This document shows, piece by piece, positions 37,382 to 49,042 of a stretch of DNA of 64,000 bases (position 1 is the first letter of the stretch; every line of letters begins with the position of its first letter). The position numbers were made by a program, and so were the translations under genes. Location of the stretch: contig NC_084837.1 in the NCBI RefSeq assembly GCF_033115175.1, positions 25,188,266 through 25,252,265 on the forward strand, written 5' to 3'. The notes under the pieces were generated by a model. It was not told where the DNA came from and ran no database searches. It saw only the letters and a list, made by a program, of their open reading frames with translations. This DNA is from Lepus europaeus. Lineage: Eukaryota; Chordata; Mammalia; Lagomorpha; Leporidae.

Positions 37382-38144
37382 GGGCCCAGCACCGTGGCTC
37401 ACTTGGCTAATCCTCCACCTGCAGCGCTGGCATCCCATATGGGCACCGGGTTCTAGTCCGGTTGCTCCTCTTTCAGTCTGAAGGACCCAAAGCTGGCAGG
37501 GTCCTAGATAGCACCCTGGGGACCCAGAAATTCAGACTCCGGACACCGGGGATGCAAACACAAGAGGCGGTTTATTTACGTTTTGCGCAAAACGGACCCC
37601 TCCCTCCTGAGAGAGTGAGGTGCCGGCCGAGGGTTACAGGCAGTATTTAAAGGCAAAAACCACAAAATTATCTTAAGCAAGTAAATACAAAGGGGAAGGG
37701 GGTTTTTGTTTATAGCAGTTTCACTTATCTTGGTATACAGCAGTGCTACTTATCTTAGTACACATCAGTTTTACTTATCTTAACCATTGCACAAGGGGGG
37801 TTTCCAAACGTATTCCCTGTTATCTGCTAAGTTGCAGAAACTGACCTTTCTTGAAACTTCCTTGTTTTTCAGCAGGTTAGGCTCTGGTAAATTTTCACAA
37901 GTCCTTCAAGTCCAGCTCTCTGCTGTGGCCCGGGAGGGCAGTGGAGGATGGCCCAAGTGCTTGGACCCTGCCCCTGCATGAGAGACCAGGAGGAGGCACC
38001 TGGCTCCTGGCTTTGGATTGGCACAGCACCGGCTGCAGCCATTTGGGGGCGAACCAACGGAGGGAAGACCTTTCTCTCTGTCTCTCTCACTGTCTGTAAC
38101 TCTACCTGTCAAACAATAAAATTTAAAAAAAAAAAAAAAGAAGA
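37382..38144 (+). mobile_element. C-repeat SINE split by a solo LTR
   Basis: The left part is 37,382-37,478 and the right part is 37,909-38,144. The target duplication is agaagaaattta (37,370-37,381 and 38,145-38,156). The LTR sits at the ggttgcccctcttccagg point of the SINE. Confidence 0.92.
37479..37908 (-). mobile_element. Solo LTR (430 bp), minus strand, with perfect termini
   Basis: The termini are perfect 8-bp inverted repeats, tgaaggac...gtccttca. A perfect 4-bp target duplication, agtc, lies at 37,475-37,478 and 37,909-37,912. On the minus strand there is an AATAAA (cgtaaataaaccgc) and a TATA-like ctttaaatactg. A 4-bp duplication is usual for class I (gammaretrovirus-like) elements. 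It must be younger than the SINE it split. No coding part remains. Confidence 0.92.
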
Positions 38145-38647
38145 AGAAGAAATTTAAATGATCTTCAAGCTCCTGGGGATGGGGGAGGGACATTTTACTT
38201 CATTAGTCATAGGGAACATACAAATATATACAAATTAAAATCCATAATATGATATTATCTTACCCTACTTAGAAAGGCTCTTACCAAAAAAAAAAAAAAA
38301 AAGGAAAAAATAACAAATGCTGGCAAAGATGTAGGGAAACTAGTACTCTTATATACTACTAGTGGGAATGTAAGTTAATACAGTCTTTATGAAGAACAGT
38401 GTAGAAGGTTCTCAGAAATCCACAAAATCTACCATAGGACCCAGCTATTCCACTTCTGTTTATGTCCAAATGAAATGAAACCAGCATATGACAAGGCCCC
38501 TGCACTCTTGTGTTTATTGCTGTGCTATCTACAAGCTAAGAGGAGGAGTCAACATAGGTGGCCTGCATCAGATGAATGGATAAGAAAATATGGCATAGAC
38601 ACACTATGGACTATTATTCAGTCACAAAAACAATGATATCCTATCAA

Positions 38648-39479
38648 CTTTTTTTTTTTTTTGAGATTCAAGCATTTATTAGAATCAAGGACCTCCAGAC
38701 AGAGGGGCGTGGAAGGGGGCGTCTAAGAGAGGAAAACCCAAAGGGGACTGGTGGCAGTTGGCTTTAAGTACAATTTTGAAGGAAAAAAAAAAACTTAACA
38801 GATAGGCATTTGGTTAGCAGGCACAAAAGACCGCATTTGCAATTCTTCATCCTGTCTGGCCTGCTAAGGGTGGGGTAGATAACTTGTTTTCACAATAAGC
38901 TGTGAACTCTGGAGGAGCTCCCTTGCTATTATGGTAAATTTGGAGATTCCAAAGGAGGGAGGACAGCCTGTCTGTTCTTGCTGAAGATAAAGTTTTGGGG
39001 AAGAAAGCAAGTATTTTACACCCCAAATTCCATTGGGATCCCCTGACTACTAACCCATCTGACTCCTCACATTCCCTCCTAACATCTGTTAGAGCGAACT
39101 GGGTGATGATCGCTCTGGCTGCTGCTTGCTGAAAAGGGGCGTATTTGGAAAGGGCAGTCAAGACAGGGTCCCCGCAGGAGGTGGCTTCTCCAGGGGGATG
39201 CAGTGCCAGCTTGCAGAAACTGCTTTCATCCAAGGTTTCTTGTGCATGGCCACCTAGGATTTTACTTTTAAGTCCATAGAAAACGAACCTAACAAGCAGT
39301 TTAAACTCACTGGATTTAAAAATCACAGGATCAAAAACTGAGGACAGAGTCATTAGAGTCCCTAAGAAAAGTGTGTAAACCATAAGCAAGTTTTTTCATG
39401 GAAAAGCAAATACAAACTGACAGAAAGGGCTTGCAAATAATCAGGTGGGCTTAAGGCCTTGTCAGTTATGAGGCTCACA
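38648..39479 (-). pseudogene. Unidentified minus-strand poly(A) retrocopy with a 180-codon open frame
   Basis: A run of 14 T (38,649-38,662) followed by the complement of AATAAA (38,675-38,680) marks the 3' end of a polyadenylated transcript copied in on the minus strand. It landed in an old L1 ORF2. An open frame of 180 codons runs from 39,389 to 38,847 and I do not recognise the protein. It has a hydrophobic N-terminal segment (LMVYTLFLGTLMTL), then a mixed, cysteine-containing body. The far boundary is uncertain. An 8-bp repeat, cctatcaa, at 38,640-38,647 and 39,480-39,487 would give 830 bp, but the DNA beyond it does not resume as L1. It could be a retroviral or LTR-driven transcript rather than a host mRNA. 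Confidence 0.55.
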
Positions 39480-39487
39480 CCTATCAA

Positions 39488-40386
39488 TATTGCTTTACAT
39501 GTGGCACATCATTAGGGAGGCACCCTGCTGACTTCTATTACCTAGCTGGCCTGGGAGGAGAGCTGGTTTGAAGAGAAGGTAGGTGGCAATTCTAAAAGGA
39601 AAACATTTATTAGTTGATATACAGTTCCGTCTGTAATGTTGTTGACCCTACTTGGCCACCCCCTTAACAGCAGTGGTTACTTTGGAAGCTAGGGTGACTG
39701 AGGGCTTTTCAGCTTAGAGCGAACAAGGCGTGTGGCTCTGACCTGGAGCCCTTCAACTCCAGGGCAGGTCTGTTTCCAGTGATCCAACTCCTGGCTGGCA
39801 GAGCTGCCAGGCTCTTCATAAGCTGACTTCCACTGAAGCCCTGGCTTTCCACATCAAAAACCAATGCAGTGGACTGGCTTGCCTGTTGGGTCTCCTGATG
39901 GCAGATCACTGTGTGAAGCAGCCACGGGGGTGCTCCGACCCTAATCTTTGGTGGCCTAAACTAGAAATCTGTGGTCACAGGCATGTTCTGATAGTGGTTC
40001 TTCTTTGAGATGGACAATGCCCACGAGGAAAGCTATGTCAAAAATGATGACCACCTTATTTATTACATTTTAACTTATTAGTAAAACTCTCTCCCTTTGT
40101 TTGGTTTAAAAAAAAAAAAAAAGAGGGGGGTTGGTTTTGTCTGTTTACTGTGCCCATGGCAAAGTAAATCTAGCTGTGGAATCATAATTTAAGCTCTAAT
40201 TTTGGCTATGCTACTATTACAGAAAAATGTTAGCCATCCCTTTTATAAGGACTAAAGATCAAATTGAACATTCCTCCCCATTTATTAACAGTTTTAGCAC
40301 CTGGATCATTGTGTTCTCAACAACTATTTCTGACATTATCCTTGGTGACTTCAACTTCTACATAAATGGCGAGAGTCCACAGGGGG
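39488..40386. other. Unassigned sequence before the MaLR LTR
   Basis: No gene or repeat that I can name. It contains an A-run with a G-run (40,108-40,131). Part of it may belong to the minus-strand retrocopy just upstream. Confidence 0.4.
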
Positions 40387-40800
40387 TACTATGGTTTGGA
40401 TATGGGTAGGGTGTGTCCCCAAAAAGGTCACATGCTACAAGCTTGCTTTCTAGTGTGGCACTATCGAGGTGGTAAAACCTTTAAGAGTTGGGGCCTAGCT
40501 AGGTAATTAGGTTATTAAGGGCTTGTCACTGGAGTGGATTAATATGGTTCTAGCAGGATCCTGGTTAGTTCTTGAGGGTGATGCTACATAAACAAGCCTA
40601 GCCCCAGAATCCTGCTCTCTCCTCTTAACATACATTTTCACAGTGATGCTATCTGCCATGTGATGTAGCCAGAGGCACCTCATCAGAGGCCAAACTGGTG
40701 AGACCGCCTGATCTTAGAACTTCAGCCTCCAAATCTATGGGCTTAACTATGTAAACCTCTTTTCTTTATATATCATCCAGTGTCAATTTTGTTAGACCAA
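40387..40800 (+). mobile_element. MaLR-type LTR (MST/MLT-like)
   Basis: The order of words is that of the mammalian MaLR LTRs: ctatggtttggatatgg, gtgtccccaaaaaggtc, gttggggcctagctagg, ggattaatatggttctagc, ttagttcttgaggg, gccatgtgatgtagcc, ctgatcttagaacttcagcc and aaacctcttttctttata. It is an ancient, diverged, non-autonomous ERVL relative. I see no second LTR. Confidence 0.82.
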
Positions 40801-40842
40801 CAGAAAATGAATTAACATAGTGGGTGAAGAGTTAAGACAAGA

Positions 40843-41176
40843 GCTGGTATTGTGGTACAGGCAGTTAAACCATGTGCAACTCGTTGGCCTCTCATCAGAA
40901 AGCCTGGCTCAAGGCCTAGTTGTTCTGCTTCTGAAGCTGCTCCCTGCTAATGTGCCTGGGAATGCAGCAGAAGTGGTCCAAGTACTTGGGCCCCTGCCAC
41001 CCATGTGGGAGACCTGGATGGAGTTCCAGGCTCTTGGCTTCAGTCTGGCTCACCCTGGGCCATTGCAGCCATCTGGAGTGTGAACCAGCAGATGGAAGAT
41101 AGATCAATATCTACACCCACCCTGCCCCATCCCATTCTGTCACCCTGCCTTTCAAATAAAGAAAATAAATCTTTAG
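40843..41176 (+). mobile_element. Old C-repeat SINE
   Basis: The head is agagctggtattgtggtaca, the body word is gtacttgggcccctgccacc, and the tail is caaataaagaaaataaatct. Confidence 0.85.
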
Positions 41177-42012
41177 AGAGACGGAGACAAAGCGACAGAG
41201 ACAGAGCGCACCGAGGAAGCAAATGTTGACAATTCTTTCGTGAAGCTAGATGTGAAAAAGAGCAGAGAGGAGAGGTAGGAGAGGATCTTGTCTAGAGAGA
41301 GGACTGTTGTTTTTAAGATGGGTGAAGTTTGAGTTCCAATGCTATAAACAGATGCCAGTGGGAAAGGGTGGACATGAGACACCACATTCACGATTGGGGA
41401 GAAAAGGGAAAGAGAACCGATAGTGTGTCCACGCAGAGATTGGGGGAAGGCATGTGGAATTAGCTGGGTAAAGGTGGCAGTGAAAATGTCAGCTGGGTGC
41501 AGGTGGTGTTTGCTGTGTATGGGGAAGTGACAGGGTCAATGTTAAGGAGTGAAGGCTTTTCACAGTGGGGATGCTCATGTAGGTGACAGAAAAGGTAAAA
41601 AAAATAATGGTTAAAGAGTGGGGTGTTAAAGCTTTCTGAAATACTCCATATTATAGTGCTAAGGCGGATATAGAAAAACACAGGAGATTAGAAAGCCAAG
41701 GATGTGAAAGGCCCAGGTTTGGGGTCATCTTCCTGTCTGACTACTGTCCCCGTCATTTAACCAAATCTACCTTTGCAGTAGTCACCATGAACCTCTTCAA
41801 GTTGTCCTTTCCCAGGTTTCAACAGTTCCCGATAGTATCATTTGTACTATATGAACTAAAAGACAGGAGCTCCTAGGTGGTAATCATAAATAAAAGATAA
41901 GGAAATAGAAATATTAATTACTTGATTTGATCAGTTTACTCTGTACATGTATGTTGAATCACTTTATTACATCACCTTCAAAATGTATTACATAATAATC
42001 GAAAGTGAGAAG
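41177..42012. other. Intergenic DNA, no gene seen
   Basis: Purine-rich (GA-rich) single-copy-like sequence. No recognisable repeat or open frame of interest. Confidence 0.5.
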
Positions 42013-42342
42013 GGGCCAGTACTGTAGCATAGTAGGTTAAGTATCTGCTTGCAGCGCTGGCATCCCATGTGAGTGCCGGTTCAAGTCTCAGCTGCTCCAC
42101 TTCCAATTCAGCTCCCTACTGATGGCCTGGGAAAGCAGTAGAAGATGGTCCAAGTGCTTGGGCCCCTGCACTCTCATGGGAAACCCAGAAGAAGCTCCTA
42201 GCTCCTGAATTTGGATCGGCCCAGCTCTGGCTAGTGTTTGGGGAGTGAACCAGAGGATGGACAAACACTCTCTCTGTCTCTGCCTCTCTCTCTCTCTCTT
42301 TTGAACTATGCCTCTGAAGTAAATAAATAAATCTTAAAAAAA
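42013..42342 (+). mobile_element. C-repeat SINE
   Basis: From ggggccagtactgtagcata to the tail agtaaataaataaatcttaa, with a CT-rich run before the tail. Confidence 0.9.
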
Positions 42343-42818
42343 TAAGGATAAAAAATAGATGACCTGATTTACAGGGGTAAGAAAGAGACACTATCAGGGA
42401 AATACAGAAGCAATCTAGAACTTGACAGAAAATATTTACAAAGTTGTATCTGCTTAAAGACCTTATAGTCATATTTTATAAAGAATCCTTTCATCTTGAC
42501 AAATAGTAAAGTAGTAAAAAAAAAAATCACTGAAATATTTAAACCATTGATTTATCAAATAAGATACCATGATGCACTGCCTAACAACATTTCAGGCAAA
42601 CAGTGGTCTCCTAAGATTATGTAAGTTAGTGAAGTTACAGCTGTGTAAGTTTAAATATATTTTAGGATAATTACCCATAATAAGAAATGGCCAAAAGCCA
42701 CATTTCTCAGGATGCTTCCCTGTCAGTCAACAGTACATGACAGAATGTGCACAGAAGATGAACACATCAAAAAAATGTTAAAAATCATGGAACAAGGGGC
42801 TGGTGCCAGGAGCCAGGT
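42343..42818. other. Intergenic DNA before L1-C
   Basis: Mostly unassigned. The last 25 bp before L1-C (about 42,796-42,818) contain SINE-like words (ggggctggtgcc, aggagccaggt) directly joined to L1 sequence, possibly filler at the L1 5' junction. Confidence 0.45.
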
Positions 42819-45800
42819 ACAGACACCACAGAAATAAAAAGAATCATCAGAAATTACTACAAGGACTTGTATGCCAGCAAACAGGGAAATCTATCAGAAA
42901 TGGACAGATTCTTGGACACATACAACCTACCTAAATTGAGCCAGGAAGACATAGAAAACCTAAACAGACCAATAACTGACGCAGAAATTGAAACAGTAAT
43001 AAAGGCCCTCCCAACTAAGAAAAGCCCAGGGCCAGATGGATTCACTGCTGAGTTCTACCAGACATTTAGAGAAGAACTAACTCCAATTCTTCTCAAACTA
43101 TTCAGAGCAATCGAAAAAAGAGGGAATCCTCCCAAATTCTTTCTATGAAGCCACCATCACCTTAATTCCTAAGCCAGAAAGAGATGCAACATTGAAAAAG
43201 AATTACAGACCATTATCCCTGATGAACATAGATGCAAAAATACTCAATAAAATTCTGGCCAATAGAATGCAACAACACATCAGAAAGATCATCCACCCAG
43301 ACCAAGTGGGATTCATCCCCGGTATGCAGGGATGGTTCAACATTCGCAAAACAATCAACGTAATACACTACATTAACAGGCTGCAGAAGAAAAACCATAT
43401 GATTCTCTCAATAGACGCAGAGAAAGCATTTGATAAAATACAACACCCTTTCATGATGAAAACTCTAAGCAAACTGGGTATGGAAGGAACATTCCTTAAT
43501 ACAATCAAAGCAATATATGAAAAACCCACGGCCAACATCCTATTGAATGGGGAAAAGTTGGAAGCATTTCCGCTGAGATCTGGTACCAGACAGGGATGCC
43601 CTCTCTCACCACTGCTATTCAATATAGTTCTGGAAGTTTTGGCCAGAGCTATTAGGCAAGAAAAAGAAATTAAAGGGATACAAATCGGGAAGGAAGAACT
43701 CAAATTATCCCTCTTTGCAGATGATATGATTCTTTATTTAGGGGACCCAAAGAACTCTACTAAGAGACTGCTGGAACTCATCGAAGAGTTTGGCAAAGTA
43801 GCAGGATATAAAATCAATCCACAAAAATCAACAGCCTTTGTATACACAGGCAATGCCACGGCTGAGGAAGAACTTCTAACATCAATCCCATTCACAATAG
43901 CTACAAAAACAATCAAATACCTTGGAATAAACTTAACCAAAGACGTTAAAGATCTCTACGATGAAAACTACAAAACCTTACAGAAAGAAATAGAAGAGGA
44001 TACCAAAAAATGGAGAAATCTTCCATGCTCATGGATTGGAAGAATCAATATCATCAAAATGTCTATTCTCCCAAAAGCAATTTATACATTCAATGCAATA
44101 CCCATCAAGATCCCGAAGACCTTCTTCTCAGATCTGGAAAAAATGATGCTGAAATTCATATGGAGACACAGAAGACCTCGAATAGCCAAAGCAATCCTGT
44201 ACAACAAAAACAAAGCCGGAGGCATCACAATACCAGATTTCAGGGCATACTACAGGGCAGTTGTTATCAAAACAGCATGGTACTGGTACAGAAACAGATG
44301 GATAGACCAATGGAACAGAATAGAAACACCAGAAATCAATCCAAACATCTACAGCCAACTTATATTTGACCAAAGATCCAAATCCAATCCCTGGAATAAG
44401 GATAGTCTATTCAATAAATGGTGCTGGGAAAATTGGATTTCCACGTGCAGAAGCTTGAAGCAAGACCCATACCTATCACCTTACACAAAAATTCACTCAA
44501 CATGGATTAAAGACTTAAATCTACGACCCGAAACCATCAAATTATTAGAGAGCATTGGAGAAACCCTGCAAGATATAGGCACAGGCAAAGACTTCCTGGA
44601 AAATACTCCAACAGCACAGGCAGTCAAAACCAAAATTAACATTTGGGATTGCATCAAATTGAGAAGTTTCTGTACTTCAAAAGAAACAGTCAGGAAAGTG
44701 AAGAGGCAACCAACAGAATGGGAAAAAATATTTGCAAACTATACTACAGATAAAGGATTGATAACCAGAATCTACAAAGAAATCAAGAAAATCCACAACA
44801 ACAGAACAAACAACCCACTGAAGAGATGGGCCAAGGACCTCAATAGACATTTTTCAAAAGAGGAAATCCAAATGGCCAACAGACACATGAAAAAATGTTC
44901 AAGATCACTAGCAATCAGAGAAATGCAAATCAAAACCACAATGAGGTTCCATCTCACCCCGGTGAGAATGGCTCACATTCAGAAATCTACCAACAACAGA
45001 TGCTGGAGAGGATGTGGGGAAAAAGGGACACTAACCCACTGTTGGTGGGAATGCAAACTGGTTAAGCCACTATGGAAGTCAGTCTGGAGATTCCTCAGAA
45101 ACCTGAACATAACCCTACCATACAACCCAGCCATCCCACTCCTTGGAATTTACCCAAAGGAAATTAATTTGGCTAATAAAAAAGCCATCTGCACATTAAT
45201 GTTTATTGCAGCTCAATTCACAATAGCTAAGACCTGGAACCAACCCAAATGCCCATCAACAGTAGACTGGATAAAGAAATTATGGGACATGTACTCCATA
45301 GAATACTATACAGCAGTAAGAAACAACGAAACCCAGTCATTTGCAACAAGATGGAGCAATCTGGAAAACATCATGCTGAGTGAATTAAGCCAGTCTCAAA
45401 GAGAAAAATATCATTTGTTTTCCCTGATTGGCGACAACTGAGCGCCAAAGGGGAAACCTGTTAAGTGAAATGGACACTATAAGCAACAATGAACTGATCA
45501 GCTCCTGTCCTGACTTTAGATGTACAATGTAATACTTTATCCTTTTTTAGTATTTGTTGTTGTTGCTGTTGTTCTAGTACTATTGGTTGAACTCAGTAAT
45601 TAACACACAATTATTCTTAGGTGTTTAAATTTTAACTGAAAAGTGATCCCTGTTAAATCTAAGAGTGGAAAAAAAGAGGGAGGAGATGAACAATTTGGAA
45701 CATGCTCAATCGGACTGGCCGCAAATGGTGGAGTTAGAAATGTGCCAGGGGATTCCAACACAATCCCATCAAGATGGCATGTACCAATGCCATCACACTA

Positions 45801-46876
45801 GTCCAAGTGATCAATTTCAGCTCACAATTGATAGCTCTGATAGGTCTAAGAGTCAAAGAGATCACACAAACAAGACAAGTATCTGCTAATACTAACTGAT
45901 AGAATCAAAAAGGGAGAGAAAGATCCAACATGGGAAGCGGGATACACAGCAGACTCATAGAATGGCAGATGTCCTAAACAATACTCTGGCCTCAGAATCA
46001 GCCCTCAAGGCATTCGGATCTGGCGGAAGAGCCCATGAGAATATAGCAGGCATGGAAAGCCAAGATATCATGGAAAAAAAAAAAAAAGACCTAAATGAAT
46101 GATCTCTGTGAGTGAGATCCCAGTGGAAAGAACGGGGCCATCAAAGAAGGAGGTACCCTTTTCCGAAGGGAGGAGAGAACTTCCACTTTGACTATGACCC
46201 TATCGGAATAAGATCAAAGTCAGCGAACTCTAAAGGCTTCCATAGCCCTGGCAACTCATGACTAGAGCCTAGGGAGATTACTGATGCCATGAACAGGAGT
46301 GTCAAATTGTTAAATCAGCAACAGGAGTCACTGTGTACTTACACCCCATGTGGGATCTGTCCCTAATGTGTCGTCTAAAGCGAAGTGATGCTATAACTAG
46401 TACTGAAACAGTATTTTTATACTTTGCGTTTCTGTGTGGGCACAAACTGATGAGGTCTTTACTAATTATATACTGAAGTGATCTTCTGTATATAAAGAGA
46501 ATTGGAAATGAAAAAAAAAAAAACAACCTGGTGTTAAAATGGAAATGGCATAGAAAATTAATTAATTTGAAAAAAAATTATGTAGGATCTCTGTCTTTAA
46601 TGTGCTGTACATTGCTATTTAATGCTATAATTAGTAATCCAATGGTAGTTTTTTCACTTTATGTTGCTATATGGGCAAAATGTTGAAATCTTTACCTAAT
46701 ATATACTAAACTGATCTTCTGTATACAAAGAGAATTGAAAATGAATCTTTACATGAATGGAAGGGGAAAGGGAGCGGGAAAGGGGAGGGTTGCGGGCGGG
46801 AGGAAGCCATTGTAACCCATAAGCTATACTTTGGAAATTTATATTCATTAAATAAAAGTTTAATTAAAAAAAAAAA
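42819..46876 (+). mobile_element. L1-C: young 5'-truncated L1
   Basis: The L1 sequence begins within ORF2 at acagacaccacagaaataaa and continues through the ORF2 end (45,441), a 3'UTR of about 1.4 kb with its G-rich block (gggagcgggaaaggggaggg, about 46,770), and cattaaataaaag plus poly A. The low number of lesions marks it as the youngest L1 in the window. A weak 7-bp duplication, agaagat, is possible (42,753-42,759 and 46,877-46,883). It lacks the 5'UTR, ORF1 and endonuclease, so it cannot move on its own. Confidence 0.92.
42867..45441 (+). pseudogene. L1-C ORF2 fragment: reverse transcriptase and C-terminal domain, one frameshift
   Basis: L1 ORF2 has an endonuclease, a reverse transcriptase and a Cys-rich C-terminal segment, and performs target-primed reverse transcription. 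Here the endonuclease is missing. A 94-codon segment (42,867-43,148) covers the part before the RT domain ([17 protein letters not shown]). A 749-codon open segment (43,192-45,441) covers the rest. The RT palm motif FADD is at codons 175-178 of the long segment (about 43,714) and the motif [11 protein letters not shown] precedes it. The cysteine cluster [18 protein letters not shown] lies near codons 603-621. The two segments are out of register by one base, apparently an extra A in the A-run at 43,114-43,119. There is no promoter and no start at the natural site, so no function is expected. Confidence 0.9.
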
Positions 46877-47080
46877 AGAAGATAGAGTTCCACCCCAAAG
46901 GCCATGAACGCTTAAAAAAATAAAAAAATAAAAAAAACTAAAAGGAGCAACATTACCCAGTATTGTCAAGGCTATGGAGCAACATTGACTTTCCTACATT
47001 ATTGTTATGAATTCACCAGAGTAGAGCCACCTTGAAGAGCTAGGAAAAAAAATTTTAATCTAATTTTTTAGATGTTCAGA

Positions 47081-47370
47081 CTTGCATTGTGGCATAGCAG
47101 ATAAAGCTGCCAGCTGCAACACCAGCTTCCTATGTATAAGCTGGCTTGTGTCCTGGCCAATTCACTTCTGATCCTGCTCCCTGCTAATGGCCTGGGAAAA
47201 GCAGCAGAGAATGACCCAAGTGTTGGGGCCTCTGCTGCCCATGTGACAAGCCCAGATCAGCCTGGCCCAGCCCTGGCTACTGCAGCCATTTGGGGAATGA
47301 ATTAGTGATGGACGGTCTCTTTCTGTCTGTCTCTCTCTCTCCGTAACTCTGACTTCCAAAGACAGTTTTA
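47081..47370 (+). mobile_element. Old C-repeat SINE
   Basis: The head is gacttgcattgtggcatagc, the body phrase is cagccatttggggaatgaat, and the tail is A-rich from about 47,365. Confidence 0.8.
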
Positions 47371-47387
47371 AAAAAAAGTATGACTTT

Positions 47388-47727
47388 GGCTGGCGCTGCA
47401 GCTCAATAGGCTAATCCTCCGCCTGTGGCGCTGGCACACCAGGTTCTAGTCCGGTCGGAGCGCCGGATTCTGTCCCGGTTGCCCCTCTTCCAGGCTAGCT
47501 CTCTGCTGTGGCCTGGGAGTGCAGTGGAGGATGGCCCAAGTGCTTGGGCTCTGCACCCACATGGGAGACCAGGAGAAGCACCTGGCTCCTGGCCTCAGAT
47601 CAGCATGGTGCGCCAGCCGCAGCACGCCGGCCATGGCAGCCATTGGAGGGTGAACCAATGGCAAAGGAAGACCTTTCTCTCTCTCTCACTGTCCACTCTG
47701 CCTGTCCAAAAAAAAAAAAAAAAAAAA
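47388..47727 (+). mobile_element. Young C-repeat SINE
   Basis: The head is ggctggcgctgcagctcaat and the A-run is about 20. The target duplication agtatgacttt lies on both sides (ends at 47,387 and 47,738), so it landed just behind the older SINE's tail. Confidence 0.95.
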
Positions 47728-47734
47728 AGTATGA

Positions 47735-48000
47735 CTTTAAGAAAATATTTGCATTTAAAAGGCAGAAAGAGAGAGACAGAGAGAGATAATCTCCCATCTG
47801 CTGCTTTACACCTCAAAGGCCTACAAAATGTACCTAGGCCTCCCATATAGGTGCAGGGACAACTACTTGGCCATTACCTGCTCCCAGGGTGCGCATTAGC
47901 AGGAAGCTGGAATACACAGTGCAGACAGGACTCACACCAAGGCACTCTGATATAGGATGTTAGCATCCCAAGTGGCATCCTAACCACTGCACCAAATGCC
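47735..48000 (-). mobile_element. Old C-repeat SINE, inverted
   Basis: The left end has the tail region (aatatttgcatttaaaaggcag) and the minus-strand head is near 48,000 (gcatttggtgcagtggttag). It is diverged. Confidence 0.75.
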
Positions 48001-48510
48001 CAAAGTTGAAACTGTAAAATCATAAACTTATTCTTATGGTGTGACTCACCAGTTCTGTTCTGAAGTACATTAGCTGTTAAGTACAGGAGAAACATAAGCA
48101 CATACCCACACAAAAGCTTACATCTCAATGTTCACTTTGGCTTTATTTATAAAATGCTGGAAATAACTCAAATGTCTGTCACCATCTGAATGAATGAATA
48201 AATTGTGGTATAGCCATATGATGGAACAGTATTCAGTGGTAAAAAGGATGAACAAATGATACATGGTCTAGTATGGCATTATGCTAAATTAATGAAATTA
48301 GGCCTATATGACTTCTATATGATTCTATTCTATCTAATGTATATTTAGTATATCATAACTATTCTATCAGTATAATCCAATCATGGACTATCTTCTATAT
48401 TTTTTATCTATACAATATTCTAGAATCCACAAAATCCTACTAATATAAAGTGGATCACTGGTTGCCAGAGTTCAAGGACAGAAAAGAGCCATTATAAATA
48501 CATATATGAG

Positions 48511-48815
48511 AGGCCAGCACTGTGGCACAGCGGGTTAAAGCCCTGGCCTGAGCTCCAGCATCCCATATGGGTGCTGGTTCTAGTCCTGGCTGCTCCTCTT
48601 CTGATCCAGCTCTCAGCTATGGCCTGGGATAGCAGTAGAAGTTGGCTCAAGTCCTTGGGCCCCTGTACCCGCACGGGAAACCCAGAAGAAGCTCCTGGCT
48701 CCTGGCTTCGGATCCGTGTAGCTCCAGCTGTTGTGGCCATCTGCGGAGTGAACTAACTGATCAACTCTCTCTGTACCTCTCTCTGTAACTCTTTCAAATG
48801 AAATAAATAAATAAA
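48511..48815 (+). mobile_element. C-repeat SINE
   Basis: The head is aggccagcactgtggcacag and the tail is gaaataaataaataaag. The flanking words acatatatgag and acatatggag may be a worn target duplication. Confidence 0.88.
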
Positions 48816-49042
48816 GACATATGGAGAAACTTCTGGAGTAATGAAAATTTTCTGTGTACTTATTTTGCTGGTGGTTACATAACTGTAATACTTATCAAAA
48901 CTGACCAGATCATACATTTAAAATAGGTACATTTTATTCTATGTAAATTATCTCGAAGATGCTTCTAAACAGGGAAAAAAAGAAAAAAAAAAAAAGAGGT
49001 TGTCCTGTTCCAACCCATATTCTTTACAAACTTTTGCAGGGG

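Larger units (their letters stand above)
34990..38647 (+). mobile_element. Older L1 fragments (ORF1 and ORF2 pieces) broken up by SINEs and LTRs
   Basis: The pieces at 34,990-35,028 and 35,344-35,873 resemble an ORF1 region (coiled coil, then a GTP/VPKI-like word). Those at 36,945-37,381 and 38,145-38,647 resemble the ORF2 C-terminal region (LNLRPELRNY-like and HTMDYYSVTK-like). Divergence is much higher than in L1-A to L1-C, and no frame is open for long. Confidence 0.65.
46885..48980 (+). mobile_element. Older L1 ORF2/3' fragments interrupted by SINEs
   Basis: Degenerate L1 words remain, such as caatgtctgtcaccatctgaatgaatgaat and ggtatagccatatgatggaacagtattcagtgg split across 48,165-48,245, and ggttgccagagttcaaggac near 48,460. 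No open frame survives. The old L1 was probably present before the SINEs at 47,081-48,000 and 48,511. Confidence 0.6.
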
